Assembly: GCF_900103505.1 (NCBI RefSeq)
Contig: NZ_FNIA01000002.1
Coordinates: 1 to 64,000 of the forward strand
Direction: 5' to 3'
DNA: 64,000 nucleotides
Source: Haloarchaeobius iranensis
GTDB taxonomy: Archaea > Halobacteriota > Halobacteria > Halobacteriales > Natrialbaceae
Shown: positions 7,438-16,484 of the stretch, one piece after another
How positions within the stretch are numbered: position 1 is the first letter of the stretch
How the letters are laid out: each line of letters opens with the position of its first letter
The notes under the pieces: model-generated
Databases searched by the model: none
Told to the model about the DNA's origin: nothing
Seen by the model: the letters and a program-made list of their open reading frames with translations, nothing else
Translations under genes and position numbers: made by a program

Positions 7438-8922
7438 ATGAGTACGCAGGCTGCCCAGGAGGGCGACCTCGCGGCGGTCATCGGACTGGAGGTCCACGTC
7501 CAACTGGAGACGGCGACGAAGATCTTCTGTGGCTGCTCGACGGAGCCGACGGAGGAACCGAACACGAACGTCTGCCCGGTCTGTCTCGGGCTGCCGGGGG
7601 CGCTCCCGGTGCTGAACGAGGGGGCCGTCGAGGCCGCGGTGAAGGTCGGCAAGGCCATCGACGCCGACATCCCCGAGGAGACGCGGTTCCACCGGAAGAA
7701 CTACTACTACCCCGACCTGCCGAAGAACTTCCAGATCACCCAGTACGACGAGCCCATCTGTCGGGACGGCGAGCTCGAAGTGAGCGTCGAGGGCGAGCGC
7801 CGCACGGTCCGCATCCGCCGGGCGCATCTGGAGGAGGACCCCGGGAGCCTGCAGCACGTCGGCGGCGGCATCGACAGCGCGACGCACACGCGGGTGAACT
7901 ACAACCGCGCCGGCACGCCGCTGATGGAGATCGTCACGAAGCCGGACTTCCGGCGGCCCGCCGAGGCCCGGGCGTTCCTCGCGAAGCTGGAAGAGGTGCT
8001 CGAGTACCTGGGCGTGTTCGACAGCCAGCGCGACGGCAGCCTCCGCGTGGACGCCAACCTCTCCATCATCCCCGAGGACGAGATCGACGACGAGGGGGCC
8101 ATCTCCGAGGAGACGCTCGCGGACGCGAACCGCACGGAGGTCAAGAACATCTCCAGCCACAAGGGCGCGGAGACCGCACTCGCCTACGAGGAGACCCGGC
8201 AGAAGAACCTCATCCGGCGCGGGAAGGGCGTCCAGCAGGAGACCCGGCACTTCAACGAGACGCACGGCTCCACCGTCTCCATGCGGTCGAAGGAGGAGGA
8301 GAAGGACTACCGGTACTTCGAGGAGGCCGACCTCCCGCCGCTGCAGGTGTCGGACTGGAAGGAACGCATCCCCATCCCCGAACTCCCCGACGCCCGGCGC
8401 GAGCGCTTCGAAGAGGAGTACGGTCTCGACGACGAGTCCGCATCCAAGCTCACCAGCACGAAGCAGGTCGCGGACTTCTACGAGGACGTCGCCGAGTCGT
8501 TCGACCCGGACCTCGCGGCGACGTGGGTCGCGGACAACCTGCTCGGCGAGTTGAACTACCGCGACATGCAGATAACCGACGTGGAGGGACGCCTCGACGA
8601 GTTCACCCGGCTCGTCGAGCTCGTCGCCGACGACGAGATAACCACCAAGAACGCCGAGGAGATCGTCCTCCGGCGGATGCTCGACGAGGGCGAGCAGCCC
8701 GACGACATCGTCGAGGCCGAGGGCCTCGGCAAGACCGGCGAGGACGAGGTCGCCCAGGCCGTCACCGAGGCCATCGACGAGAATCCCGAGGCCGTCGCGG
8801 ACTACGAGGACGGCGACGACGGGGCCATCAACTTCCTCGTCGGGCAGGTGATGGGGAAGACCGGCGGGAGCGCGGACCCCGGGACGGTGAACGGGCTGCT
8901 GCGGGAGGAACTGGACGATTGA
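7438..8922 (+). CDS. gatB: Asp-tRNA(Asn)/Glu-tRNA(Gln) amidotransferase subunit B
   Basis: GatB is the tRNA-binding and kinase subunit of GatCAB, which converts mischarged Glu-tRNA(Gln) or Asp-tRNA(Asn) to the amide form. The 494-residue protein has the family signature IGLEVHVQLET near residue 16, zinc-site cysteines (FCGC and NVCPVCLGLPG, residues 31-55), the KNYYYPDLPK segment near 85, and a YqeY-like helical tail from about residue 350 ending in a GKTGGSADPG motif. An archaeal-type aspS lies at 60.4 kb in this window. Standard length, intact. Confidence 0.96.
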   Translation: MSTQAAQEGDLAAVIGLEVHVQLETATKIFCGCSTEPTEEPNTNVCPVCLGLPGALPVLNEGAVEAAVKVGKAIDADIPEETRFHRKNYYYPDLPKNFQITQYDEPICRDGELEVSVEGERRTVRIRRAHLEEDPGSLQHVGGGIDSATHTRVNYNRAGTPLMEIVTKPDFRRPAEARAFLAKLEEVLEYLGVFDSQRDGSLRVDANLSIIPEDEIDDEGAISEETLADANRTEVKNISSHKGAETALAYEETRQKNLIRRGKGVQQETRHFNETHGSTVSMRSKEEEKDYRYFEEADLPPLQVSDWKERIPIPELPDARRERFEEEYGLDDESASKLTSTKQVADFYEDVAESFDPDLAATWVADNLLGELNYRDMQITDVEGRLDEFTRLVELVADDEITTKNAEEIVLRRMLDEGEQPDDIVEAEGLGKTGEDEVAQAVTEAIDENPEAVADYEDGDDGAINFLVGQVMGKTGGSADPGTVNGLLREELDD

Positions 8923-8926
8923 CACG

Positions 8927-8950
8927 CTCCTCCGCGTTCACGCGGAGGAG
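8927..8950. terminator. Perfect hairpin between convergent gatB and rtcB
   Basis: Ten-base arms CTCCTCCGCG and CGCGGAGGAG enclose a TTCA loop, flanked by GACAC on the left and GATGTCAAAA on the right. The simplest reading is a bidirectional terminator for the two converging genes. The hairpin followed by GATGTCAAAA also resembles, from memory, the right end of haloarchaeal IS200/IS605 elements, but no transposase or TnpB is present. Confidence 0.55.
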
Positions 8951-8978
8951 GATGTCAAAAGACCGCACCTGTTCCGCC

Positions 8979-10427
8979 TCACTCCTTCGCCTTCAGGTTG
9001 TGGACCACGTCGAGCCGTTCGACGACCGCCGCAGTCGGCGCTAACGCCTCCGCAATCGCCTCGGCGGACTTGTACGCCATCGGAGCCTCGTCGAGGACCG
9101 CCTCCTCGACGGACTCTGAGTAGACGCCGTCCATCGCGTCGGCGAACTCCTCGACGGAGAACGTCTCGTGGGCATCGCGGCGGCCCATCACCCGGCCCGC
9201 GCCGTGGGGGGCGGTGCGGTGCCACTCGTCGTTTCCCTTCCCGCGGGCGATGACCGAGCCGTCGGCCATGTTGAACGGAACGACGAGGCGCTGGCCGTCG
9301 CGGGCGGGGGTCGCCCCCTTCCGGATGGTGAGGTCGCGGAAGTCGATGTAGTTGTGGATGGACTGGAACCGGTCGACGGGGTCGACGCCGAGGGCGTCAC
9401 AGATTGCGTCGCTCATCAGCTCGCGGTTCCAGCGGGCGTACTGCTGGGCGAACAGCATGTCGACGAGGTAGCCGTGGCCCTCCCGCCCTTCGAGCCAGTC
9501 GAGGTCCTCGTTCCGGTCGGTGCCGGTGGGGTCCATCGCGTTCAGCCGGTCGAACGTGTGCTCGATGTCCTTTCCGTCGAAGTCCGCGCGGACCGCGTCG
9601 GCGTGGACGTGGGACTCTCCCATCCCGCCGGTGACCCAGGCGAACAGCTCGGAGGCGCTGACCTCGTCGGGGTCGAACTTCAGGTACTGCCTGTCCCCGT
9701 CGTCGATCTGGCCGCGCATGTGGGCCGCGTCCCGGAGGTCGGAGGCGCGCTCCTGCCAGTACTCCGCGACGGAGAGCCCGAGGTAGCGCGATCCGGAGTG
9801 GACGACCAGCCAGTGGTCGCCGGAGTCGCGGCCGCGGGCGAACTCGACGAAGTGGTTCCCGCCGCCGAGCGTGCCGGCGCCGCGGATGACGTAGCCCATG
9901 CCCTGGCGCTTCCGGCCGAGGACGCGGTCGCAGAGTGATTTGAAGTAGTCCTCGTCGTAGCCGTCGAACTCGAACCCGAGGGGGTCGACGGGCTCGCCGA
10001 AGCGCTCGCGGTAGGCCGCGTCGAACCGCTCGAACACCTCGGTCGCGCGCTCGAACGGGAACTCGTCGACGAGGTGGACCGCGTCGTCGTAGTCGTGGAC
10101 GTCGCGGCCCATCGGGACGGCGTCGCGGACCCGGCGCTCACGCTCGGCGTCCTCGCAGGGCAGCCCACTGCCGAGGTTCGTCGCCGCCATCCCGCAGCCG
10201 ACGTCGACCCCGACGATGTTCGGGACCACGCGCTCGCCCAGCGGCATGGTGAAGCCGATGGGCGCGCCGGCCCCCCAGTGGGTGTCCGGCATGACCCGGA
10301 CCGGCTCGGTGAACGCCGGGTGGTCCACCAGCGTCTGGAGCTGGTCCAGACAGTTCCCCTCGACGAGCGACTCGTCCTCGACCATGACGCGGGCGGTGGT
10401 ATGCGCGCCGTCCAGTTCGATCGTCAC
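8979..10427 (-). CDS. rtcB: RNA-splicing ligase RtcB
   Basis: RtcB joins tRNA halves after intron removal using GTP and Mn2+. The 482-residue protein has all key sites: VGVDVGCGMA (metal Cys), GGGNHFVEF, VVHSGSRYLG and RTAPHGAGRVMGR, the last containing the His that becomes guanylated. GTG at 10427 is chosen as start: the N-terminus VTIELDGAHTTARV fits, and a TTAAATT box (10451-10457) lies about 27 nt upstream, so a start at the ATG at 10496 would lie upstream of the promoter. It is convergent with gatB. Confidence 0.94.
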   Translation of the reverse strand: MTIELDGAHTTARVMVEDESLVEGNCLDQLQTLVDHPAFTEPVRVMPDTHWGAGAPIGFTMPLGERVVPNIVGVDVGCGMAATNLGSGLPCEDAERERRVRDAVPMGRDVHDYDDAVHLVDEFPFERATEVFERFDAAYRERFGEPVDPLGFEFDGYDEDYFKSLCDRVLGRKRQGMGYVIRGAGTLGGGNHFVEFARGRDSGDHWLVVHSGSRYLGLSVAEYWQERASDLRDAAHMRGQIDDGDRQYLKFDPDEVSASELFAWVTGGMGESHVHADAVRADFDGKDIEHTFDRLNAMDPTGTDRNEDLDWLEGREGHGYLVDMLFAQQYARWNRELMSDAICDALGVDPVDRFQSIHNYIDFRDLTIRKGATPARDGQRLVVPFNMADGSVIARGKGNDEWHRTAPHGAGRVMGRRDAHETFSVEEFADAMDGVYSESVEEAVLDEAPMAYKSAEAIAEALAPTAAVVERLDVVHNLKAKE

Positions 10428-10496
10428 GCTCCCTGCTACTCGGCCCCTCCAATTTAACTGCTCGGAGGTGTGCCGCGAGGTGTCACTCGACGCCAC

Positions 10497-11020
10497 GTGC
10501 CAGTCCGCGACGCTCGACCCGGACGCACTCTACGTCGTCTACCACGACGGCAGTGACGACTCGTTCGGGCGTTCCGAACCGAGCCGTACAGCCAGCGGCA
10601 CGCGACGAACGCGCCAGTCGTCGGCTCGAACGCGATCGCCGTCGTCGAGCACGGGACGACAGGAGCGGTCGGCCGCGGTCAGGGCCTGGCCTGGCCGCAG
10701 CTGACGGTGTTCGAACGGACCGACGGATGCCATCGCTAGATGGCGGACCTGGGATACGCGGGCTCCCTGCCGACGCTCACCGAGATGGCGGTGGACGTCG
10801 TGGATGGCGATATGGGGCCGTGTCTTCGACGGTCATCGACGAGACCTACCTCTACGCCCTCCTACGGCCGGTCGACGCCGAGCCCCGGGTTCGGCGTGGC
10901 CCGGACGTCCACGGGTGACCTCGTCGACGCGCTGTCGTCGGGAGGCGAGCCGGAACAGTGGTTCGCGGTCGCCGACGGGGAGGTCGTCCAGTCGACCGGG
11001 GCCGTCCGGTCGTACCAGAA
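10497..11020 (+). pseudogene. Decayed paralogue of the neighbouring PQQ beta-propeller lipoprotein
   Basis: Translated fragments in all three plus frames match, in order, the gene at 11171-12640: ATLDPDALYVVYHDG with ATLGPNALYIVHLDE, LAWPQLTVFERTDGCHR with PAWSQITVFDRSDGSHR, and WFAVADGEVVQSTGAVRS with WIAVADGEVYQSNRTVRS. An in-frame TAG at 10737-10739 replaces the Trp after DGCHR; internal deletions and frame changes remove further segments, and the signal peptide half is missing. This explains most of the 740-bp gap between rtcB and the intact copy. Confidence 0.85.
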
Positions 11021-11130
11021 ACCACTCTCCACGTCCAGTTCGGTGCCTGTTTCGACTCCACAGTCGTCTCTCGTGCTCATTGCGATCGCTGCGCTGCCGT
11101 CGAACGCGGTACCACGTCGCCAGGCGCTCG

Positions 11131-11170
11131 CGAAATTCTTTTATTCGAACAGGTTTGAGTTCGATACGCA
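11131..11170 (+). promoter_or_regulatory. Promoter of the PQQ-repeat lipoprotein gene
   Basis: CGAAATT (BRE-like, 11131-11137) followed by CTTTTATT (11138-11145) places a TATA centre about 28 nt before the ATG at 11171, consistent with a leaderless transcript. Confidence 0.6.
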
Positions 11171-12640
11171 ATGAATTGGTCCCGACGAAGCGTCCTTGCG
11201 ATCACAGCGACTGTCGGTGCGTCCCTGGCTGGATGTATGGCACTCGACAGGAATAGCACCGACGAAGGAGACTCAGCGCCATCGAGCGACGGCTGGCAGC
11301 AACCGCGCGGAACGGCGGCTGCAACCGGGTACAACGGCTCCGAGGCGTCACCACCGGAGGAACACGCGTTCGACGCAACTCCGGAGGGCAGCCGGTACGA
11401 GAAACTGCGAGGGGCGACTTCCATCGGCTGGCAAGGCGCCCCGGTGGTCGACGAAGACGCCGTGTACACGGTCGCCGAGTCGGCAGACCCGTACGATTCG
11501 AGTCCGCCCGTGTTCGAACTCTTCGCGTACGCCATCTCCCGCGAGGACGGGAGTCAACTGTGGCGGCAGACGGTCACCACAGTCGAGGGTGGAGAGGGGA
11601 CCGGTCCCCTCGCGATCGGGGAACCCACGGCGACGCTCGGTCCGAACGCGCTGTACATCGTCCACCTCGACGAGCGGTCGGAGTCTTTCAGTCTACACGT
11701 GACGAAAGTCGCCCGTGACGGGAGCTCGGTCGAGGAGCTGGCTGTCCTCGAGGGGCTAGCCACGAAGACCGCCCCGGTCGTCGACGACGGCACGCTCTAC
11801 CTGTTCGATCCGGACTTCCGGGCTATCGCTCTCTCGACAGCGGACGGGAGCATCCAGTACCGGACGGAACCCTACTATAACACGCACATCACGTCCGCCC
11901 CGGTCGTCGGTGACGACGTCCTCGCGGTCGTCAACGAAGGGACGGTGTCGGCAGTCCAGAACGACGAGGGACCCGCGTGGTCGCAGATAACGGTGTTCGA
12001 CCGCTCCGACGGCAGTCATCGCTGGACAACCGAGATCGGTCACGCGCGCTCGCTCCCAACGGTCACCGAGGAGACTGTCTACGTCGTCGAGGGTGATCGC
12101 GGACGCACGGCGTACGGAGGGGAGACCGAGGACGGCAGGACACCGCCTGCACGCCACGTACGTGCGTTCGATCTCGCAGACGGGAGCGAACGCTGGTCCT
12201 ACCAGTACGACCGGGACGAGACGAACAACCCGATGAGTCTGGGCGGGGCGACCACCGTGACGGTGGACTCGGACCACGTCTACCTCGCGCTCGGCTTCGC
12301 CAACGGCGCGGGTGCCATCCCCGAGGAACAGCGCCAGTCTGTCAGGGAGAACCGGTATCGGGGCCCCAATCTGTTCGCACTCGACCGCACTGACGGCAGC
12401 GTCCAGTGGGAGACGACCCTCGGGGACTCCGCGAAGGTGTTCGTCCCGACGGCTGTCGACGAGAACCACCTCTACGCACTACGCAAGCCCGTCGACCGCG
12501 AGCCGGAACTCGATATCCTCGCGACAGACGACGGAACACTCGTCGACACCCTCTCGGATCGGTTCGCCACGAACACGTGGATCGCGGTCGCCGACGGGGA
12601 GGTCTACCAGTCGAACCGGACCGTCAGGTCGTGGCGGTAG
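11171..12640 (+). CDS. PQQ-type beta-propeller repeat lipoprotein
   Basis: This 489-residue exported protein starts with SRRSVLAITATVGASLAGC, a Tat-like signal ending in a lipobox with Cys22, so it is probably lipid-anchored on the outer face. The rest is built of PQQ-like blades (repeats of the type APVVDDGTLYLFD, ALSTADGSIQYRTE, VRAFDLADGSERWSYQ, LFALDRTDGSVQWETT). These make a seven- or eight-bladed propeller; most archaeal members are not PQQ enzymes and their ligand is unknown. A decayed copy lies directly upstream, so the gene was tandemly duplicated. Confidence 0.85.
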   Translation: MNWSRRSVLAITATVGASLAGCMALDRNSTDEGDSAPSSDGWQQPRGTAAATGYNGSEASPPEEHAFDATPEGSRYEKLRGATSIGWQGAPVVDEDAVYTVAESADPYDSSPPVFELFAYAISREDGSQLWRQTVTTVEGGEGTGPLAIGEPTATLGPNALYIVHLDERSESFSLHVTKVARDGSSVEELAVLEGLATKTAPVVDDGTLYLFDPDFRAIALSTADGSIQYRTEPYYNTHITSAPVVGDDVLAVVNEGTVSAVQNDEGPAWSQITVFDRSDGSHRWTTEIGHARSLPTVTEETVYVVEGDRGRTAYGGETEDGRTPPARHVRAFDLADGSERWSYQYDRDETNNPMSLGGATTVTVDSDHVYLALGFANGAGAIPEEQRQSVRENRYRGPNLFALDRTDGSVQWETTLGDSAKVFVPTAVDENHLYALRKPVDREPELDILATDDGTLVDTLSDRFATNTWIAVADGEVYQSNRTVRSWR

Positions 12641-12720
12641 GGCGCCGTTCGACACCTCGCGCACGCGACCGCACGTACCGCTCAGGCGCACGCACACCCG
12701 CGCAGTCCTGCGATTTCCCG

Positions 12721-12759
12721 TCGAAAGCTCTAAACCGAGCCTTCGCTTATCCCCTCGCA
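12721..12759 (+). promoter_or_regulatory. Promoter upstream of topA
   Basis: TCGAAAG (12721-12727, BRE-like) and CTCTAAACC (12728-12736, TATA-like) predict a transcript start near 12758-12760. That coincides with an ATG at 12760 that is not the topA start. Confidence 0.55.
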
Positions 12760-12798
12760 ATGACCCAGGGAGTACCGCGAGGTGGAGGATGGAGCTGA
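12760..12798 (+). CDS. Possible 12-codon leaderless upstream ORF of topA
   Basis: ATG at 12760 opens a 12-codon frame (MTQGVPRGGGWS) that ends with TGA at 12796-12798, 5 nt inside topA and out of frame with it. The predicted transcript start sits on this ATG, so ribosomes may load here first and reinitiate at the topA ATG (12789), which has GAGGTG at 12780-12785 as a possible ribosome-binding site. It may only be a leader; no protein function is claimed. Confidence 0.4.
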   Translation: MTQGVPRGGGWS

Positions 12799-15287
12799 TC
12801 ATCACAGAGAAGGACAACGCGGCACGTCGGATCGCCGACATCCTCAGCGGCGAGTCGGCGTCGGCCGAGCGCGAGAACGGCGTCAACGTCTACAAGTGGG
12901 GCGGCAAGCGCTGTGTGGGGCTGTCGGGCCACGTCGTCGGCGTGGACTTCCCGCCGGAGTACGACGACTGGCGGGACGTCGAACCGCACGAACTCATCGA
13001 CGCCGAGATACAGAAGACGCCGACGAAGGAGAACATCGTCGCGACCCTTCGCCTGCTCGCCCGGAAGGCCGACCGGGTCACCATCGCGACGGACTACGAC
13101 CGCGAGGGCGAGCTCATCGGGAAGGAGGCCTACGAGATCGTCCGCGAGGTGAACGAGGACGTGCCCGTAGACCGGGTGCGGTACTCCTCCATCACCCAGC
13201 GCGAGGTCACGGACGCCTTCGCCGAGCCCGACGACCTCGATTTCGACCTCGCCGCAGCCGGCGAGGCCCGGCAGGTCATCGACCTCGTGTGGGGGGCAGC
13301 GCTGACGCGGTTCCTCTCGCTGTCGGCGCGCCAGCTCGGCGAGGACTTCATCTCGGTCGGCCGCGTGCAGTCGCCGACACTGAAGCTCATCGTCGACCGC
13401 GAGCGCGAGATCGACGCGTTCGACCCGGAAGACTACTGGGAGCTGTTCACCGACCTCGCCCCGGCGGACGAGGACGCGGCGTTCGAGGCGCAGTACTACT
13501 ACCTCGACGAGGACGACAACGAGGCCGAGCGCGTCTGGGACGAGGACGTCGCCGACGCGGTGTTCGAGGACCTCTCGGGAGCGACGAGCGCGACCGTCAC
13601 GGACGTCGACCGCCGCAGCCGGACCGACAGCCCGCCCGCGCCGTTCAACACCACGCAGTTCATCCGGGCGGCCAGCTCGCTGGGCTACTCGGCCAAGCGC
13701 GCCATGAGCATCGCCGAGGACCTCTACACCGCCGGTTTCATCACCTATCCCCGTACCGACAACACCGTCTACCCCGACGACCTCGACGAGGAGGAGCTGC
13801 TCGACGACTTCGCCGGGCACTCGGAGCTCGGCGAGAGCGCCGAGGAGCTGCTCGACCTGGAGGACATCGAGCCGACCGAGGGCGACGAGGAGACGACCGA
13901 CCACCCGCCCATCCACCCGACCGGCGAGATCCCCGTCCGGGGCAGCGACGTGGACGACGACGAGTGGGAGGTGTACGAGCTGGTCGTCCGCCGGTTCTAC
14001 GCGACCGTCGCCGAGCCCGCCGAGTGGGAGCACCTCAAGGTCGTGGCCGACGTCGGCGACCACCGGCTGAAGGCCAACGGCAAGCGCCTCGTCGACCCCG
14101 GCTACCACGCGGTGTACCCCTACTACTCGACCAACGAGAACTACGTCCCCGACGTCGACGTCGACGACGAACTCGCCATCGAGGACGTGCGGCTGGCGGC
14201 GAAACAGACCCAGCCGCCACGGCGCTACGGCCAGTCCCGCCTCATCGAGACGATGGAGAAGATGGGCATCGGGACGAAGGCGACCCGGCACGAGACCATC
14301 GAGAAGCTGTACGACCGCGGCTACATCGAGAACGACCCGCCGCGCCCCACCGCACTCGCCGAGGCCGTCGTGGAGGCCGCCGAGGCGTTCGCCGACCACA
14401 TCGTCAGCGAGGAGATGACCGCACAGCTCGAACAGGACATGGACCGAATCGCGAAGGGCGAGGCGAGCTACGAGGAGGTGACCCAGGAGTCCCGCGAGAT
14501 GCTCGACAGGGTGTTCGAGGAGCTCCGTGACTCCCGGGAGGAGGTCGGCGACCACCTCCAGAAGAGCCTCAAGGCGGACAAGCGCCTCGGCCCCTGCCCC
14601 GAGTCCGACCACGACCTGCTCGTGCGTCGCTCGCGCCGCGGCTCGTACTTCGTCGGCTGCGACGGCTATCCCGACTGCGACTACACCCTCCCGCTGCCCT
14701 CGACGGGGAAGCCGCTCATCCTCGACGAGACCTGCGAGGAGCACGGCCTCAACGAGGTGAAGATGCTCGCCGGTCGCCAGACGTTCGTCCACGGCTGCCC
14801 GCAGTGCAGGGCCGACGAGGCCGGCGAGGGACCCAGTATCGGGCCGTGTCCCGACTGCGGAGCGGACGAGGATGGCGAGCTCGCCGTCAAGACCCTCCGG
14901 AACGGCTCCCGACTGGTCGGCTGCAATCGCTACCCGGACTGCGACTACTCGGTGCCGCTCCCGCGCCGCGGCGACATCGAGGTGCAGGAGGAGGTCTGCG
15001 ACGAGCACGGCGTCCACGCCCTGCACATCACCTATGAGGACGACGACCGCGAGCCCTGGGAGCTCGGCTGCCCAATCTGCAACTACCGCGAGTACCAGGA
15101 GCGCGAGAGCGAGTCGGGGACAGACCTGGAATCGCTCGACGGCATCGGTGCGGCGACCGCGGAGAAGCTGAAGGACGCCGGTATCGAGAGCGTCGACGAC
15201 CTCAAAGACGCCGACCCGGACACCGTCGCGGGCGACGTCCAGGGCGTCAGCGCCGACCGCGTGCGCGACTGGCAGGCGAACGCCTGA
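12789..15287 (+). CDS. topA: DNA topoisomerase I (type IA)
   Basis: This enzyme relaxes negatively supercoiled DNA by single-strand passage. The 832-residue protein has an N-terminal Toprim domain (IITEKDNAARRIADIL; DYDREGELIG near residue 100), the catalytic Tyr320 in GFITYPRTDN, and GIGTKATRH near 495. The C-terminus has Cys zinc ribbons (CPESDHDL...GCDGYPDCDY; CPDCGADED...GCNRYPDCDY) and a final helix-hairpin-helix domain (LDGIGAATAEKLKDAGI). ATG at 12789 is chosen; the frame upstream to 12312 overlaps the lipoprotein gene and is not coding. Confidence 0.95.
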   Translation: MELIITEKDNAARRIADILSGESASAERENGVNVYKWGGKRCVGLSGHVVGVDFPPEYDDWRDVEPHELIDAEIQKTPTKENIVATLRLLARKADRVTIATDYDREGELIGKEAYEIVREVNEDVPVDRVRYSSITQREVTDAFAEPDDLDFDLAAAGEARQVIDLVWGAALTRFLSLSARQLGEDFISVGRVQSPTLKLIVDREREIDAFDPEDYWELFTDLAPADEDAAFEAQYYYLDEDDNEAERVWDEDVADAVFEDLSGATSATVTDVDRRSRTDSPPAPFNTTQFIRAASSLGYSAKRAMSIAEDLYTAGFITYPRTDNTVYPDDLDEEELLDDFAGHSELGESAEELLDLEDIEPTEGDEETTDHPPIHPTGEIPVRGSDVDDDEWEVYELVVRRFYATVAEPAEWEHLKVVADVGDHRLKANGKRLVDPGYHAVYPYYSTNENYVPDVDVDDELAIEDVRLAAKQTQPPRRYGQSRLIETMEKMGIGTKATRHETIEKLYDRGYIENDPPRPTALAEAVVEAAEAFADHIVSEEMTAQLEQDMDRIAKGEASYEEVTQESREMLDRVFEELRDSREEVGDHLQKSLKADKRLGPCPESDHDLLVRRSRRGSYFVGCDGYPDCDYTLPLPSTGKPLILDETCEEHGLNEVKMLAGRQTFVHGCPQCRADEAGEGPSIGPCPDCGADEDGELAVKTLRNGSRLVGCNRYPDCDYSVPLPRRGDIEVQEEVCDEHGVHALHITYEDDDREPWELGCPICNYREYQERESESGTDLESLDGIGAATAEKLKDAGIESVDDLKDADPDTVAGDVQGVSADRVRDWQANA

Positions 15288-15300
15288 GCCGGTCGCCGAC

Positions 15301-15963
15301 TCAGTCAGCGCGCCCCCGACGCACCCGACTAACTGGACGGAGGAGCCGTCGCGGGACCCAGACCAGGAACCGGACCACCGGGTCGAACCGACCCCATCGC
15401 GGCGGCTGCACCCGGTAGCCAGCGTCCTCCTTCTCGACCCTGTTCTGCGTCTCGAGGTACGAGAGCGCGTCCGCGGCCCGCTGCTCGGTGAGTTCGAGGT
15501 CCGCGGCCAGTTCGGCGGGGGTGACCGGGGAATCCGCGGCTTCCAGCCGCTGGTAGACCGTCCGGAGCGTCCCCATGCGACGCATCGCCTCCCCGGAGTC
15601 CTCGTCGATTCCGGACAGGAACGCCGGGCGCTCGGTCGCCGGTGCGTACAGCACGGTCGTCGCGCCGTCCGCGACGAACCACAGGCCGGCGGCGACGACC
15701 GCTGCCCCGAGCAGGACCGAGCCGTCGACGAGCGCGAGCAGACCCCCCACGCACGCGACGAGCCCGCCGAAGACCACCCAGTTCGACCCTTTCGGCGTGT
15801 CGACAGCTGCTTCGACGACGTTCCAGAGCGCGGTCCCGCCGAACAGCACGGCGATGGGGAGGACCGACCGCGGCGTCGCCTCGGTCAGCGCGACGACCCC
15901 GACGAGGAAGGCGACGGTCGCCGCCGCGGTCAGCCACGGTCGTTCGTCCGTGTGGAGGGACAT
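15301..15963 (-). CDS. Membrane protein with C-terminal winged helix-like domain
   Basis: This 220-residue protein has four or five hydrophobic segments in residues 8-110 (TAAATVAFLVGVVALTEA; VVFGGLVACVGGLLALVDG; SVLLGAAVVAAGLWFVADG), followed by a cytoplasmic part with a helix-turn-helix pattern at about 135-185 (VYQRLEAADSPVTPAELAAD, ELTEQRAADALSYLETQNRV) and a basic tail. Such architecture suggests a membrane-tethered regulator or sensor, but I do not recognise the family. ATG at 15963 is preferred; the upstream extension is Arg/Pro-rich non-coding sequence. It is convergent with topA. Confidence 0.75.
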   Translation of the reverse strand: MSLHTDERPWLTAAATVAFLVGVVALTEATPRSVLPIAVLFGGTALWNVVEAAVDTPKGSNWVVFGGLVACVGGLLALVDGSVLLGAAVVAAGLWFVADGATTVLYAPATERPAFLSGIDEDSGEAMRRMGTLRTVYQRLEAADSPVTPAELAADLELTEQRAADALSYLETQNRVEKEDAGYRVQPPRWGRFDPVVRFLVWVPRRLLRPVSRVRRGRAD

Positions 15964-16092
15964 ACCGGGCCAAAGCACCGCCGGAGCCGTAACCGTTCTC
16001 ATCCGCGAGGTGACGAGTCGAGCCGTCCCGGGACGCGATAGCCGGCCAGCACGGGGCCGGTCTATATCACCGATGCCGTCGAACATAGCGAC

Positions 16093-16443
16093 ATGGTGTC
16101 AATCATCGGCTCCGTCGTCTCGTTCGTCGTCGCACTGCTCGTCGGCGGCCTCGCCATCTACGTGGCCGCCCGCGTCGTCGCCGACGTGGACGACTACGGT
16201 CACGCGGTCGTCACCGCGCTCGTCGGTGCCATCGCGTGGGCGCTCGGGTCGCTGGTGCCGCTGTTCGGCGTCCTGTTCGCGCTGCTGGCCTGGATCTGGG
16301 TCATCAACTGGCGCTACCCCGGCGGCTGGACGGACGCCGCCATCATCGGGCTCGTCGCCTGGGTCGCCGCGACGGTTATCATCTACGCGCTCAATGTCGT
16401 GTTCAATCTGGGTGTGGGGGCGTTCGGGGTTCCCGGCGTGTAG
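16093..16443 (+). CDS. Small membrane protein, 116 aa
   Basis: The protein has four predicted transmembrane helices (IIGSVVSFVVALLVGGLAIY; AVVTALVGAIAWALGSLV; LFGVLFALLAWIWVINW; IGLVAWVAATVIIYALNVVF) with short loops and no signal peptide. Similar short proteins are common in haloarchaea without known function. It is divergent from the preceding membrane protein gene, with about 130 nt between starts. Confidence 0.8.
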   Translation: MVSIIGSVVSFVVALLVGGLAIYVAARVVADVDDYGHAVVTALVGAIAWALGSLVPLFGVLFALLAWIWVINWRYPGGWTDAAIIGLVAWVAATVIIYALNVVFNLGVGAFGVPGV

Positions 16444-16484
16444 CCCGGTCGGTCGGCTCTGTTTTCACGCCACAGGATTCAATC

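Noticed and set aside
7010-7441. ORF across the right repeat and tandem array with a 15-residue peptide repeat (GAFWLLSEPGVPGNR)
   Set aside because: The period is a multiple of three, so several frames on both strands stay open. There is no promoter or plausible start, the repeats are too identical for coding divergence, and the stem arms change in a compensated way that fits structure, not protein.
10428-10496. Upstream ATG start for RtcB
   Set aside because: It lies upstream of the TATA-like box that fits a leaderless start at GTG 10427, and the extra residues do not resemble RtcB.
12312-12788. N-terminal extension of TopA
   Set aside because: The frame overlaps the PQQ lipoprotein gene and translates to Ser/Arg/Thr-rich shadow sequence; type IA enzymes begin with the Toprim strand found at 12789.
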